Shown piece by piece: positions 17,557 to 26,916 of a stretch of DNA of 64,000 nucleotides. Source of the DNA: Sediminibacterium magnilacihabitans (GTDB lineage: Bacteria > Bacteroidota > Bacteroidia > Chitinophagales > Chitinophagaceae). The DNA lies in assembly GCA_002973575.1 (NCBI GenBank), contig PVEQ01000017.1, positions 1 through 64,000 of the forward strand, given 5' to 3'. The translations under genes were made by a program, and so were the position numbers. Position 1 is the stretch's first letter. Each line of letters begins with the position of its first letter. The notes beneath the pieces were generated by a model. It did no database searches, was not told the DNA's origin, and was given only the letters and a program-made list of their open reading frames with translations.

Positions 17557-18184
17557 AGTTTGTGGCATGACAAGTGCCGAACAGGTATTGCAGCTCGATG
17601 AAATGGGCGTGGAATTTGGCGGATTTATTTTCTATCCAAAATCGCCCCGCTATGTTTTCCGTTCCATGCCCAGGGCCGAGATCAAAAAGATCAGGGGGCA
17701 GATCAACAAAGTGGGTGTGTTTGTGAATGCACCCCTAGAAGAAGTGCTGCAAACGGTAGACGACTGCGGCCTCTATCTCGTGCAACTGCATGGCGATGAA
17801 ACACCCCGTTATTGCGAAAAGGTCGCCGACTATGTAGGCGTGATCAAAGCATTTCGCCTGCGTGAAGACGATAATATCTTGTGGAAGATCAAAGACTACC
17901 AGGATGTGGCCGATATGTTCCTTTTCGATACCGAAGGCGCAGGGTATGGAGGAACCGGTAAAAAATTCGACTGGAGTGTGCTCAAAGGACTGAACATTGG
18001 CAAACCTTTTTTCCTGAGTGGGGGCATACAGCCGGAAGACACAGACCTGTTGAAATCATTTGCTGCCGAGCCTGTTGCCAAAGACCTGTTTTCCATTGAT
18101 GTGAACAGCAGGTTCGAAATTTCGCCCGGTGTCAAAGACATGAATAAGCTCAGACCATTTGTAACGGCAGTTAAACAGATTTAA
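17546..18184 (+). CDS. trpF: Phosphoribosylanthranilate isomerase
   Basis: 212 residues, a small (beta/alpha)8 barrel that isomerises phosphoribosylanthranilate. The catalytic cysteine lies in IKVCGMT at the N-terminus and the catalytic aspartate in FLFDTEGAGYGGTGKKFDW. LVQLHGDETPRYC and FFLSGGIQPED are further family blocks. Start ATG 17546 lies inside the 3' end of trpC in another frame; trpB starts 6 nt after its stop. Confidence 0.95.
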   Translation: MRIKVCGMTSAEQVLQLDEMGVEFGGFIFYPKSPRYVFRSMPRAEIKKIRGQINKVGVFVNAPLEEVLQTVDDCGLYLVQLHGDETPRYCEKVADYVGVIKAFRLREDDNILWKIKDYQDVADMFLFDTEGAGYGGTGKKFDWSVLKGLNIGKPFFLSGGIQPEDTDLLKSFAAEPVAKDLFSIDVNSRFEISPGVKDMNKLRPFVTAVKQI

Positions 18185-18190
18185 AAGAAC

Positions 18191-19387
18191 ATGAGTACAA
18201 CAATCACATACCAAGAACCCAATGAACAGGGCTATTATGGAAAATTCGGTGGGGCGTATATACCGGAAATGCTGTATCGCAATGTAGAAGAACTGCGGAC
18301 AAGGTACCTGGAGATCATGGAAGAAAAAACTTTTCAGCAGGAGTTCAGGCAATTGCTGAAAGATTATGTGGGAAGGCCCACGCCTTTGTTCCTGACTACG
18401 CGTTTGAGCAAAGAGCTCAATGCTTCACTTTATCTCAAGCGCGAAGATCTTTGTCATACCGGTGCACACAAGATCAATAATACTGTTGGCCAGATATTAC
18501 TGGCACGCAGGTTGGGTAAAACCAGGATCATTGCTGAAACAGGGGCCGGTCAGCATGGAGTGGCCACCGCTACTGTATGTGCCTTGAAAGGAATGCAATG
18601 CATTGTGTACATGGGCGAGAAAGACATCGAACGGCAGGCGCCCAATGTAGCACGAATGAAAATGCTGGGCGCAGAAGTGATCCCAGCTACCAGTGGCAGT
18701 AAAACATTGAAAGACGCCACCAACGAAGCCATACGCGACTGGATCAATAATCCAACAGACACGCATTATATTATTGGCAGTGTAGTGGGGCCACATCCTT
18801 ATCCCGATATGGTAGCGCGTTTTCAGAGTGTGATCAGTGAAGAAACCAGGTGGCAGCTGAAAGAAGCTACCGGATCGGAATTGCCCACACATGTGATTGC
18901 CTGTGTAGGCGGCGGCAGCAATGCAGCCGGGGCTTTCTATCATTTCCTCGACGAACCCTCCGTGCAACTGGTAGCGGTGGAAGCGGCGGGGCATGGGGTG
19001 AACAGCGGTATGTCGGCCGCCACTACGCAGTTGGGTAAGCCGGGTGTATTGCATGGCAGCAAAAGCCTGGTAATGCAAACGGAAGACGGTCAGGTAGTAG
19101 AGCCACACAGCATTTCAGCGGGACTCGACTATCCCGGCATCGGCCCCTTGCACGCCAATTTATTCGATAGCAAACGAGGATTGTTCCTGAGTGCTACCGA
19201 TGAAGAGGCGTTGGAAGCTGCATTCCATGTAACTAAAACAGAAGGTATCATCCCTGCACTGGAAACAGCGCATGCATTTGCTGCATTGAAGCAACTGAAA
19301 CTGAAACCTACAGATAAGATAGTGCTTTGCCTGAGTGGAAGAGGAGATAAGGATTTGGCTACTTATATGAACAATATGAAATTATAA
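18191..19387 (+). CDS. trpB: Tryptophan synthase beta chain
   Basis: 398 residues, a PLP enzyme that condenses indole with serine. The PLP lysine is in HTGAHKINNT, the phosphate-binding run in CVGGGSNAAG, and the tail has CLSGRGDKDL. ETGAGQHGVATATVCAL is the substrate-binding loop. This is the standard TrpB1 type that works with TrpA. A 104-nt spacer holding a 7-nt periodic repeat separates it from trpA, which is unusual because these genes are normally tightly coupled. Confidence 0.97.
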   Translation: MSTTITYQEPNEQGYYGKFGGAYIPEMLYRNVEELRTRYLEIMEEKTFQQEFRQLLKDYVGRPTPLFLTTRLSKELNASLYLKREDLCHTGAHKINNTVGQILLARRLGKTRIIAETGAGQHGVATATVCALKGMQCIVYMGEKDIERQAPNVARMKMLGAEVIPATSGSKTLKDATNEAIRDWINNPTDTHYIIGSVVGPHPYPDMVARFQSVISEETRWQLKEATGSELPTHVIACVGGGSNAAGAFYHFLDEPSVQLVAVEAAGHGVNSGMSAATTQLGKPGVLHGSKSLVMQTEDGQVVEPHSISAGLDYPGIGPLHANLFDSKRGLFLSATDEEALEAAFHVTKTEGIIPALETAHAFAALKQLKLKPTDKIVLCLSGRGDKDLATYMNNMKL

Positions 19388-19390
19388 ATC

Positions 19391-19479
19391 AAACGCTTAA
19401 CGCAGAACGCAAAACGCAGAACGCAGAACGCAAATAAGACTATTTTTTAGCGTTCAGCGTTGAGCATTAAGCGTTAAGC
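19391..19479 (+). repeat. 7-nt periodic repeat forming a large hairpin between trpB and trpA
   Basis: AACGC occurs six times at an exact 7-nt spacing (starting 19392, 19399, 19406, 19413, 19420, 19427). After an 18-nt gap the complement GCGTT recurs on the same 7-nt spacing (19450, 19457, 19471, with the variant GCATT at 19464). The outer bases pair perfectly: GCTTAACGC (19395-19403) with GCGTTAAGC (19471-19479). It lies wholly between the trpB stop and the trpA start. Confidence 0.85.
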
Positions 19480-19491
19480 AATCTTTTAATT

Positions 19492-20262
19492 ATGAGCAGG
19501 ATCAAAGAATTATTTGATAAAAAACAAAAGCAGGTATTGAATGTGTATTGCACGGCAGGATACCCGCAACTGGATAGTACCCTGCAAGTGGTAAAAGCCT
19601 TGCAGGATAACGGAGCCGACCTGGTAGAGTTGGGTATGCCTTACAGCGATCCGCTGGCCGATGGCTCTGTAATACAGGCCAGCAGTACAGTAGCATTGGC
19701 GAATGGGATGACCATGGCCATCCTGTTCGAGCAACTGAAAGACCTTAGGAAAGAAATACAGGTGCCGGTGATACTGATGGGATATATGAACCCGGTATTG
19801 CAATACGGATTTGAAAGATTTTGTGCAGATGCAAAAGCGGTGGGCGTTGACGGATTGATCCTGCCCGATTTACCCGAATACGAATTCGAAACAGAATATG
19901 GCGCGATCATAAAAAAATATGGCCTCGATTTTATTTTCCTGGTAACACCCGAAACAAGTGAAGCCAGGGTGCGCAAACTGGATACGCTGAGCAGCGGATT
20001 TATTTATGCAGTAAGTTCTTCCGCCACCACGGGCAAGGATAAAGACTTTACCGCCGTGGAAGTGTACCTGAAGCGTTTGCAAAATATGAAACTGAATAAC
20101 CCCGTGTTGGTGGGGTTTGGCGTAAAAGACAAGGAAACTTTCCTGGCAGCGTCTAAGTACACCAACGGCGCAATCATCGGAACGGCATTTATCAAAGCAT
20201 TGGAGAAAACAAAGGACCTGGCTGTTTCAACAAAAGAATTTTTATCTACGGTATTATCGTAA
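19492..20262 (+). CDS. trpA: Tryptophan synthase alpha chain
   Basis: 256 residues, a barrel enzyme that cleaves indole-3-glycerol phosphate and channels indole to TrpB. Catalytic Glu is in DLVELGMPYSDPLADGSVIQ and catalytic Asp in LILPDLPEYE. LVTPETSEARV and YAVSSSATTG follow as usual. Start ATG 19492 is 12 nt after the hairpin repeat. hisH begins 11 nt after the stop, so the trp transcript most likely continues into his genes. Confidence 0.96.
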   Translation: MSRIKELFDKKQKQVLNVYCTAGYPQLDSTLQVVKALQDNGADLVELGMPYSDPLADGSVIQASSTVALANGMTMAILFEQLKDLRKEIQVPVILMGYMNPVLQYGFERFCADAKAVGVDGLILPDLPEYEFETEYGAIIKKYGLDFIFLVTPETSEARVRKLDTLSSGFIYAVSSSATTGKDKDFTAVEVYLKRLQNMKLNNPVLVGFGVKDKETFLAASKYTNGAIIGTAFIKALEKTKDLAVSTKEFLSTVLS

Positions 20263-20273
20263 AGCAGGAACAC

Positions 20274-20873
20274 ATGAATTTAGTCGTTATCAAATACAAC
20301 GCAGGTAATATACAGTCGGTTCGATATGCTTTGGAAAGGATAGGCGCAGAAGCATTGGTTACAGATGATATAGAAGCCATACAATCGGCCGATAAAGTGA
20401 TCTTTCCCGGCGTGGGAGAAGCCAGTTCGGCCATGGGGTACCTGAAAGAACGGAAACTGGATGCAGTGATCCGTAACCTGAAACAGCCGGTGTTGGGAAT
20501 TTGCCTGGGTATGCAATTGATGTGTAAGTATTCTGAAGAGAACAACACAGATTGCCTGGGCATTTTTGATGAAGAAGTCAAGTGGTTCAAAGGACTGGGA
20601 GATGCCACTGTAAAAGTGCCGCAGATAGGCTGGAACAATATTTACGACCTGCAAACGCCTTTGTTTACACAGGTGCCGCAGAACAGTTACTGTTATTTCG
20701 TGCATGGATATTATGCAGCATTAGGCAAGCATACGATTGCTACCACCGATTATGTGCAACCTTACAGTTCTGCTTTACACAAGGATAATTTTTATGGTAC
20801 ACAATTCCACCCGGAGAAAAGTGCCGCAGTAGGGGAGCAGATACTCAAAAATTTCATCACGTTAATTCACTAA
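20274..20873 (+). CDS. hisH: Imidazole glycerol phosphate synthase, glutaminase subunit
   Basis: 199 residues, a class I amidotransferase that feeds ammonia to HisF. The triad is Cys77 in GICLGMQ and His179/Glu181 in FHPEKS; IFPGVGEASSAM is the oxyanion region that tells HisH from TrpG. It opens the second his block 11 nt behind trpA. No separate promoter is evident in that gap, so its expression may follow tryptophan status unless an internal promoter lies inside trpA. Confidence 0.96.
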   Translation: MNLVVIKYNAGNIQSVRYALERIGAEALVTDDIEAIQSADKVIFPGVGEASSAMGYLKERKLDAVIRNLKQPVLGICLGMQLMCKYSEENNTDCLGIFDEEVKWFKGLGDATVKVPQIGWNNIYDLQTPLFTQVPQNSYCYFVHGYYAALGKHTIATTDYVQPYSSALHKDNFYGTQFHPEKSAAVGEQILKNFITLIH

Positions 20874-20879
20874 GCTTTC

Positions 20880-21596
20880 ATGCAGATCATTCCCGCAATA
20901 GATATCATCGATGGAAAGTGCGTTCGGCTTACACAGGGCGATTACGGGCAGAAGACCATTTACAATGAGAACCCGCTGGAGGTAGCGAAACAATTTGAAG
21001 ATGCCGGCCTGCAACGGTTGCACCTGGTTGACCTGGACGGAGCCAAAGCCGGCGCTGTGAAAAACTGGAAAGTGCTGGAAACGATTGCCGGTAATACCTC
21101 TATGGTGATCGACTTTGGCGGCGGCATCAAAAAAGAAGAAGACCTGCAGATCATTTTTGAATCGGGTGCGGCATTGGCTACCATCGGAAGCCTCGCCGTT
21201 AAAAATGAAACTTTGTTTGTGCAATGGTTGCAACAATATGGCGCTGACAAATTCTTGTTAGGCGCAGATGTGAAAGATGAAAAGATTGCTGTGGGCGGTT
21301 GGCTGGAAACAACAGAGATCGGTATCTACGATTTTATATCGAAATACCAATCGCATGGCATTACACAACTGTTCTGCACCGATGTAAGTAAGGACGGTAA
21401 GCTGGAAGGCCCTTCAACCGTGTTGTACAAGCACATCATTGAACAATTCCCTTCGCTGCATTTCATTGCCAGCGGCGGCGTAAGCTCACTCGATGATCTG
21501 TATGCTTTGCAGGAGATCGGTTGCTCGGGCGCCATTGTAGGGAAAGCGATCTATGAAAACAGGATATCACTGAACGATCTGAAAAAAATATGCTGA
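20880..21596 (+). CDS. hisA: ProFAR isomerase (HisA)
   Basis: 238 residues, a (beta/alpha)8 barrel that isomerises the ProFAR intermediate to PRFAR. The catalytic aspartates are Asp8 in [14 protein letters not shown] and the one in [16 protein letters not shown]. The barrel shows the internal two-fold repeat shared with HisF ([11 protein letters not shown] and [12 protein letters not shown]). Its end overlaps hisF by 7 nt. A dual HisA/TrpF (PriA) role is unlikely because a dedicated trpF is present. Confidence 0.96.
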   Translation: MQIIPAIDIIDGKCVRLTQGDYGQKTIYNENPLEVAKQFEDAGLQRLHLVDLDGAKAGAVKNWKVLETIAGNTSMVIDFGGGIKKEEDLQIIFESGAALATIGSLAVKNETLFVQWLQQYGADKFLLGADVKDEKIAVGGWLETTEIGIYDFISKYQSHGITQLFCTDVSKDGKLEGPSTVLYKHIIEQFPSLHFIASGGVSSLDDLYALQEIGCSGAIVGKAIYENRISLNDLKKIC

Positions 21597-22348
21597 CCAA
21601 AAGAATCATACCCTGCCTCGATATCAAAGACGGAAGAACCGTTAAAGGCATCAATTTTGAAAACATCCGCGATGCCGGCGATCCCGTTGAGTTGGGCGCT
21701 TTGTATGCGCAACAAGGTGCCGATGAACTGGTGTTCCTCGACATCACAGCCACCAACGAAAAAAGAAAGACCCTGAGTGAACTGGTCAACCGTATCTCGC
21801 ATCATATCAATATACCCTTTACAGTAGGAGGCGGCATCGGTAGTGTGGAAGATGTGCAGGTGTTGTTGCAGAACGGCGCCGATAAAATATCGGTCAACAC
21901 CGCGGCTTTTAAGAAACCTGCATTGGTGCACGACCTGGCCCGCGAATTCGGCAGCCAGTGCGTAGTGCTGGCCATCGATACCAAACAGGAGGCTGATGGA
22001 GAATGGTATGTGTACCTTAACGGAGGAAGGGTGAAAACAGGTACCCGTTGTCTCGACTGGGCCCGCCAGGCAGTGGATTTGGGTGCTGGAGAAATATTAC
22101 TCACATCCATGAACCACGATGGCACCAAACAGGGTTTTGCATTGGATATTACCGGAACTTTGGCCACAGAATTGCCGGTGCCGGTGATTGCCTCAGGAGG
22201 AGGCGGCACCATGCCGCATTTCGTGGAGGTGTTCAACAAAGGAAAAGCCGATGCGGCCCTGGCAGCCAGTATTTTTCATTTTAAAGAAATTGCGATACCC
22301 GATTTGAAAACATATTTGCACCAACAAAACATTGTGGTGCGCATCTGA
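21590..22348 (+). CDS. hisF: Imidazole glycerol phosphate synthase, cyclase subunit
   Basis: 252 residues; with HisH it converts PRFAR and glutamine-derived ammonia to imidazole glycerol phosphate and AICAR. Catalytic Asp11 is in [15 protein letters not shown] and the second in [25 protein letters not shown] and [13 protein letters not shown] are the phosphate-binding loops. It overlaps the end of hisA and is followed by hisIE after 11 nt. The AICAR product links the pathway to purine synthesis. Confidence 0.97.
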   Translation: MLTKRIIPCLDIKDGRTVKGINFENIRDAGDPVELGALYAQQGADELVFLDITATNEKRKTLSELVNRISHHINIPFTVGGGIGSVEDVQVLLQNGADKISVNTAAFKKPALVHDLAREFGSQCVVLAIDTKQEADGEWYVYLNGGRVKTGTRCLDWARQAVDLGAGEILLTSMNHDGTKQGFALDITGTLATELPVPVIASGGGGTMPHFVEVFNKGKADAALAASIFHFKEIAIPDLKTYLHQQNIVVRI

Positions 22349-22359
22349 AACAAAGGAAC

Positions 22360-22956
22360 ATGAAAATAGATTTTTCGAAATACGCCGACGGACTCGTTCC
22401 CGCCATTGTACAGGATTATTCCACCAACAAAGTGTTGATGCTGGGCTTCATGAATGAAGAGGCGTTGAAAGAAACAGAGCGGCAGGGCAAAGTAACTTTT
22501 TACAGTCGCAGTAAACAACGTTTGTGGACCAAGGGCGAAGAGAGCGGCAATTTTCTCGAACTCAAAAGCATTGCGGTGGACTGCGACAACGATACATTGC
22601 TGATCAAAGCACATCCCCTGGGGCCTGTATGCCATACCGGCGCAGACACCTGCTGGAGTGAACGCAACCACAGCAATGATTTTTTATTGTATCTTGAAGA
22701 CATTATCCGCCTTCGCAAGCAGGCTTCGCCGGACGAATCTTATGTGGCAAGGCTTTTTGCAAAGGGTATTAATAAAGTGGCCCAGAAAGTGGGAGAAGAG
22801 GCGGTGGAATTGGTGATTGAAGCGAAAGACGAAAATGATGAATTGTTTTTGGAAGAAGCGGCCGACCTGCTGTTTCACTATTTGCTTTTGCTTAACGCCA
22901 AAGGGCATAATTTGCAGCGGGTAATTGAAGTGTTACAAAAAAGACATTCGAAATAA
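22360..22956 (+). CDS. hisIE: Bifunctional phosphoribosyl-AMP cyclohydrolase / phosphoribosyl-ATP pyrophosphatase
   Basis: 198 residues in two domains that perform steps two and three of the pathway. The N-terminal cyclohydrolase (about 1-105) has SRSKQRLWTKGEESGN, the zinc-binding VDCDNDTLL and CHTGADTCW. The C-terminal pyrophosphatase (about 110-198) has KVGEEAVELVIEAKDEN and EEAADLLFHYLLLL with its metal-binding acidic residues. With hisG, D, C, B, H, A and F this completes histidine synthesis within the window. The TlpA-like gene starts 2 nt later. Confidence 0.97.
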   Translation: MKIDFSKYADGLVPAIVQDYSTNKVLMLGFMNEEALKETERQGKVTFYSRSKQRLWTKGEESGNFLELKSIAVDCDNDTLLIKAHPLGPVCHTGADTCWSERNHSNDFLLYLEDIIRLRKQASPDESYVARLFAKGINKVAQKVGEEAVELVIEAKDENDELFLEEAADLLFHYLLLLNAKGHNLQRVIEVLQKRHSK

Positions 22957-22958
22957 TT

Positions 22959-24047
22959 ATGAAGAAGATCTGGATAGCAATTTTGTGCCCCCTGGTGGGA
23001 CTCGCACAAGCCAATAAACCGGAAGGCTTTCAAATCAGTGGAAAACTCGAAGGATTGAAAGAAGGCAGTGAAGTGGCGCTGATGAATGGCACCGATGGTA
23101 AAAAAATTGCATCGGTTGCAGCCAAACAAGGTCTGTTTACCCTGAAGGGGAAATTAACGGCCCCGGGTATTTGCCAGATCACTTTCCCCGGGAAAAGCGA
23201 TAACATCGACCTGTTCATGAACCCGAATGATAAAGTAACTGTTTCGGGTAAAGCGAGTGATATCAATAATGCCACCGTGAAAGGATCATGGGTGCAGGAT
23301 GACTACGCAGAATTCAAACAGCGATTCAATCCGTTGAAAGACCATTTGAATGGTGCGGCCATGAAGATCGATGCAGAAAAAGACCCGTCGAGGCGCGACT
23401 CATTGATGGGACTCTTCAACCGGTATAAAAATGAAGTAGTGGCGGCAACGGCACGTTTTATACAGGACAAACCGGCTTCCCCAGTAAGTGGTTTTGTGTT
23501 GTTGGTCACTGCCCCGTTGATGAGCGGCATCAGCGAGATCGAAGCGAATTATGGTCAGTTGAAAGCGGGTGCCAGAACCACTGCTTATGCACAACAGATT
23601 GAAAAAAATATTGAATTATCCAGGGTAGGGGCGGTAGGTTCCAAAGCGCTCGTCTTCACCCAAAAAGATACGGCCAATAAACCTGTTTCACTCACTTCTT
23701 TCAAAGGCAAGTATGTGTTGGTAGATTTTTGGGCAAGCTGGTGCAGGCCCTGCCGCAATGAGAACCCCAATGTGGTGAAAGCCTTCCATGAGTTCAAAGA
23801 CAAAAACTTTACCGTACTGGGTGTATCGCTCGACCAGAACAAGGAATCCTGGATACAGGCCATCAGGGCCGATGGCCTCACCTGGACGCATGTGAGTGAC
23901 CTCCAATACTGGAACAACGAAGTGGCCAGGATGTACAATATACAAGGCATTCCGGCCAATATGCTGATCGATCCGGATGGTAAGATCATCGCCCGCGACC
24001 TTCGCGAAGAGGCCTTGCAGGAAACATTAAGAAAGGTATTAAAATAA
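22959..24047 (+). CDS. TlpA-like periplasmic thiol-disulfide oxidoreductase (DUF4369)
   Basis: 362 residues with a signal peptide (KKIWIAILCPLVGLAQA). Residues about 25-130 form the beta-rich DUF4369 region and the C-terminal ~140 a thioredoxin fold with active site WASWCRPCRNE and the cis-proline segment GIPANMLIDPDG. Proteins of this type reduce or oxidise disulfides in the periplasm; partners are unknown. It is close behind hisIE and probably on the same transcript, with no functional link to histidine apparent. Its last 9 nt overlap the end of the convergent YffB-like gene. Confidence 0.88.
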   Translation: MKKIWIAILCPLVGLAQANKPEGFQISGKLEGLKEGSEVALMNGTDGKKIASVAAKQGLFTLKGKLTAPGICQITFPGKSDNIDLFMNPNDKVTVSGKASDINNATVKGSWVQDDYAEFKQRFNPLKDHLNGAAMKIDAEKDPSRRDSLMGLFNRYKNEVVAATARFIQDKPASPVSGFVLLVTAPLMSGISEIEANYGQLKAGARTTAYAQQIEKNIELSRVGAVGSKALVFTQKDTANKPVSLTSFKGKYVLVDFWASWCRPCRNENPNVVKAFHEFKDKNFTVLGVSLDQNKESWIQAIRADGLTWTHVSDLQYWNNEVARMYNIQGIPANMLIDPDGKIIARDLREEALQETLRKVLK

Positions 24048-24386
24048 TTCCCCGTACTGTTTTTCGTTGAACCCTACTACAAGCAGTTTCCCGTTTTTTT
24101 CTATCACCGGACGCTTGATGATGCTGGTATTTGCCATCATTACCTGAATCGCTTTTGCCTCAGTTTGGATGGTGGCCTGCACATCGGCGCCCAACTCGCG
24201 CCAGGTAGCACTTTTTTTATTCAGGATCGTTTCCCATCCAACCTGTTTGCACCAGGCCTGTAATTTTTCTTTATCGATACCCAGCTTTTTATAGTCGTGA
24301 AAATCATATTTGACCTGGTGTGACTCCAGCCAGTTCAAGGTTTTCTTTACCGTATCGCAATTCGGAATTCCGTAAATAGTATACAT
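24039..24386 (-). CDS. ArsC-family reductase, YffB/Spx-like
   Basis: About 115 residues from ATG 24386; ATG 24401 would add five more (MKNVK). A thioredoxin-fold protein of the ArsC/Spx family: YTIYGIPNCDTVKKTLNWL carries the single active-site cysteine, and the tail SIIKRPVIEKNGKLLVVGF is the family's conserved IKRP segment. The whole sequence resembles E. coli YffB, thought to be a glutathione-dependent thiol reductase rather than a true arsenate reductase. There are no arsenic genes nearby. It diverges from the outer-membrane barrel gene at 24480. Confidence 0.85.
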   Translation of the reverse strand: MYTIYGIPNCDTVKKTLNWLESHQVKYDFHDYKKLGIDKEKLQAWCKQVGWETILNKKSATWRELGADVQATIQTEAKAIQVMMANTSIIKRPVIEKNGKLLVVGFNEKQYGELF

Positions 24387-24479
24387 TTTTACATTTTTCA
24401 TAAACAAAATTAACCGATCAGACATTTTATTTGAATAAATAGCCACGTATAGTTTATTTTGTTTGTTGGAATTGAATAC

Positions 24480-26915
24480 ATGTATAGATTTTTAATATTT
24501 TTTCTTTTTATTGGGACAACGATAAGGAATGTTTCAGCGCAGGGTACTGTCAGCGGTATCGTATTGGAAGCTAAAACGGGTAAGTCTATTTCACAGGCCA
24601 GTGTTCAGCTCAGGAGAATGGGCGATTCGGCAAAACAATACACTATGGCCGCCGACAAAGACGGCAACTTTTCTTTTTCAAAACTAGGATTGGGATATTA
24701 TCGGCTCACTGTTCAATCTATCGGCTTTTCTAAACTGCAAATAGATAGCATTGTATTACGTGCAGACCGCACCGATATCAACCTCGGTGAAATGATGATG
24801 CACGAACTTTCTTCATTACTCAATGAAGTGATCGTGTATGCAGAGAAGCCGCTCATTGAAAACAGAGATGGCAAGATATCGTACAATGTGTCGGAAAGTC
24901 CGCTTGGCAATGGATCTAATGCTTCTGAATTGCTGAAGAACATGCCATTGGTCAATGTGAATTCCGATGGTACCATCCTGTTGCGGGGCAAGGAGCCCTT
25001 GATATTGATGGATGAGAAACCTACGAACCTCAACGCGCAACAACTTACCGAATTGCTGGAAAGTCTTCCTGCCAATGTGATCGAGAAAGTGGAGATCATG
25101 GTCAACCCGCCGCCGGAATATGCTACTTATCCGGGTGGCGTGATCAACATCGTTACCAAAAAGGGCAGGGTAGGTATTTATGGCAGGCTCAGTGCCAGTG
25201 CGGGGAGCAGGGGAGAGAGCAGTGTTTCTTCGAATTTCAGTTACCGGAGCGCGCAGCTCAATGTCAATGCCAATGCCGGTGTTGGCTGGTTGGAAGCAAG
25301 GGGCAATTCGTACAGCCATCGCCAGAATATTTATAAAGACTCGGTCAATTATTTTTATTCTCAATCATCTTACGTGAACAGGAGCACCATGCCCAACATG
25401 CGGCTCCAGACAGATTACGACCCCGATAAACAGAACAGCCTGAGTTTTGTGTACCAGGGCTACATGAACTATTCAGATAACAGTAACACTACTTTTTATA
25501 CCAACCTCGACAGCCTGCTGCACGTGTACAAAGCCAGCTCAAGGTCTAATCATTACGACGGAAGCGGTTATAGCCACGGTATATATGGTTCTTACCAGTG
25601 GAAGGGCAAGAACCCGGTAGAAAAGCTGCAATTGTATACAGGATATAACCTGGGTAAGAATGAGAACAACCGCGATTTCTACCAGCAGTTCCTGCAGCCC
25701 GATTTCCTGCCAACCGGTATCGATTCTACCCAATCGCAGTTTTTTGATACCTATACTACTTCCTGGTATGCCAGGCTCAATTACAACAAGCCGCTCAATG
25801 ATACCGGCACTACTTTTTTAACCAGTGGGGCGGCCTATTCATCGAACAGTTTTCACAATGTGCTCAATACGGATTTTCTGCGCAAGAGCGATAACCAGTA
25901 CATCCGCAACGATTTGTTGAGTAATAATTTTTATTTCGACCAGGACATCTTTACCCTTCGCGCGGGATTGGTTGTATCGTTGCCCATGCGCTGGCGCCTG
26001 ATCACAGGCGTGCAGGCTGAACATTCCGGTACCACTTTCCATTTCATCAAAGGCAATGCACCCGATGCCAATAATGGTTATTGGAGATTGTTACCCAACG
26101 CTACGCTACGGAAAGATATCACCAGGGAACTCAACATGGCATTGGTGTTCAGGGAAACCATCCGCCGTCCGGGCATGGTGGAACTGAACCCCAGCATCGA
26201 CTACAGCGATCCCTACAATATACGCTTTGGTAATCCGTATCTGCAACCTTCGCTCATTGATAATTTCGATCTGAACATCGGTTACAACCAGCGCAAATTC
26301 AATATCAATGCCTCATTAGGATATAACAGGATCAAGAATGTATTCAACAGCATCCGTACCCTTGTTGATAGTGGTAAAACACAGATCAGCTACCAGAATA
26401 TCTCCGATCAGAATGAATACATTGCCAGTATCTGGACGGGTATCACGCTGAGCCAGTCGCTGCGTGTGAACATCAGTTCGGGATACAATTACAACCAGTA
26501 CGATGCGAGGATGAAACAACTGTATCGTTACAATGATGGCGGATCTTTTTATTCGGGGTTGAATTTCAGTTATACGCCCGACAAGCTAACAATGATCGAA
26601 GGCAGTACCCGTTACAGTAGTTTTGCTTCACCACAGGGTAGATCGCGAACCAATATGAGTATGAGCTTTGGTGTGCAACGCAAGTTCTTCAACAGGAAGC
26701 TGATCGTTGGCGTGGCGGCGATTGATCCGCTTGGTTTGTTGCAATACAACGGGTATACCTATGCACCCAACTTCATCATACAAAGCCAGAGCAGGAGCAA
26801 TACACGCAACTTCCGTATTACGGTGAGTTATCAATTGAATAAAACAATTATCAAAAGGAAACTGAGCGAAGAACAACAAAAAGAAGCGCTGGAAAAAGTA
26901 CAGCACAAATCCTAG
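24480..26915 (+). CDS. Large outer-membrane beta-barrel receptor (TonB-dependent-receptor type)
   Basis: 811 residues from ATG 24480 (a TTG at 24459 is less likely). Signal peptide MYRFLIFFLFIGTTIRNVSA, then a carboxypeptidase-regulatory-like domain (GTVSGIVLEAKTGKSISQAS) at about 22-105, a plug-like region with NMPLVNVNSDGTILLRGKEP and VNPPPEYATYPGGVINIVTKK, and a long barrel to the C-terminus. This layout is the Bacteroidota outer-membrane beta-barrel family related to TonB receptors; substrates are not predictable. No SusD-like partner is present, so it is probably not a polysaccharide-utilisation SusC. The tail EEQQKEALEKVQHKS is charged and lies after the last strands. Confidence 0.85.
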   Translation: MYRFLIFFLFIGTTIRNVSAQGTVSGIVLEAKTGKSISQASVQLRRMGDSAKQYTMAADKDGNFSFSKLGLGYYRLTVQSIGFSKLQIDSIVLRADRTDINLGEMMMHELSSLLNEVIVYAEKPLIENRDGKISYNVSESPLGNGSNASELLKNMPLVNVNSDGTILLRGKEPLILMDEKPTNLNAQQLTELLESLPANVIEKVEIMVNPPPEYATYPGGVINIVTKKGRVGIYGRLSASAGSRGESSVSSNFSYRSAQLNVNANAGVGWLEARGNSYSHRQNIYKDSVNYFYSQSSYVNRSTMPNMRLQTDYDPDKQNSLSFVYQGYMNYSDNSNTTFYTNLDSLLHVYKASSRSNHYDGSGYSHGIYGSYQWKGKNPVEKLQLYTGYNLGKNENNRDFYQQFLQPDFLPTGIDSTQSQFFDTYTTSWYARLNYNKPLNDTGTTFLTSGAAYSSNSFHNVLNTDFLRKSDNQYIRNDLLSNNFYFDQDIFTLRAGLVVSLPMRWRLITGVQAEHSGTTFHFIKGNAPDANNGYWRLLPNATLRKDITRELNMALVFRETIRRPGMVELNPSIDYSDPYNIRFGNPYLQPSLIDNFDLNIGYNQRKFNINASLGYNRIKNVFNSIRTLVDSGKTQISYQNISDQNEYIASIWTGITLSQSLRVNISSGYNYNQYDARMKQLYRYNDGGSFYSGLNFSYTPDKLTMIEGSTRYSSFASPQGRSRTNMSMSFGVQRKFFNRKLIVGVAAIDPLGLLQYNGYTYAPNFIIQSQSRSNTRNFRITVSYQLNKTIIKRKLSEEQQKEALEKVQHKS

Positions 26916-26916
26916 A

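Noticed and set aside
19391..19479. CRISPR-like array
   Set aside because: The repeat unit is 7 nt with no spacers, and the second half is its inverted complement; this is a hairpin, not a CRISPR.
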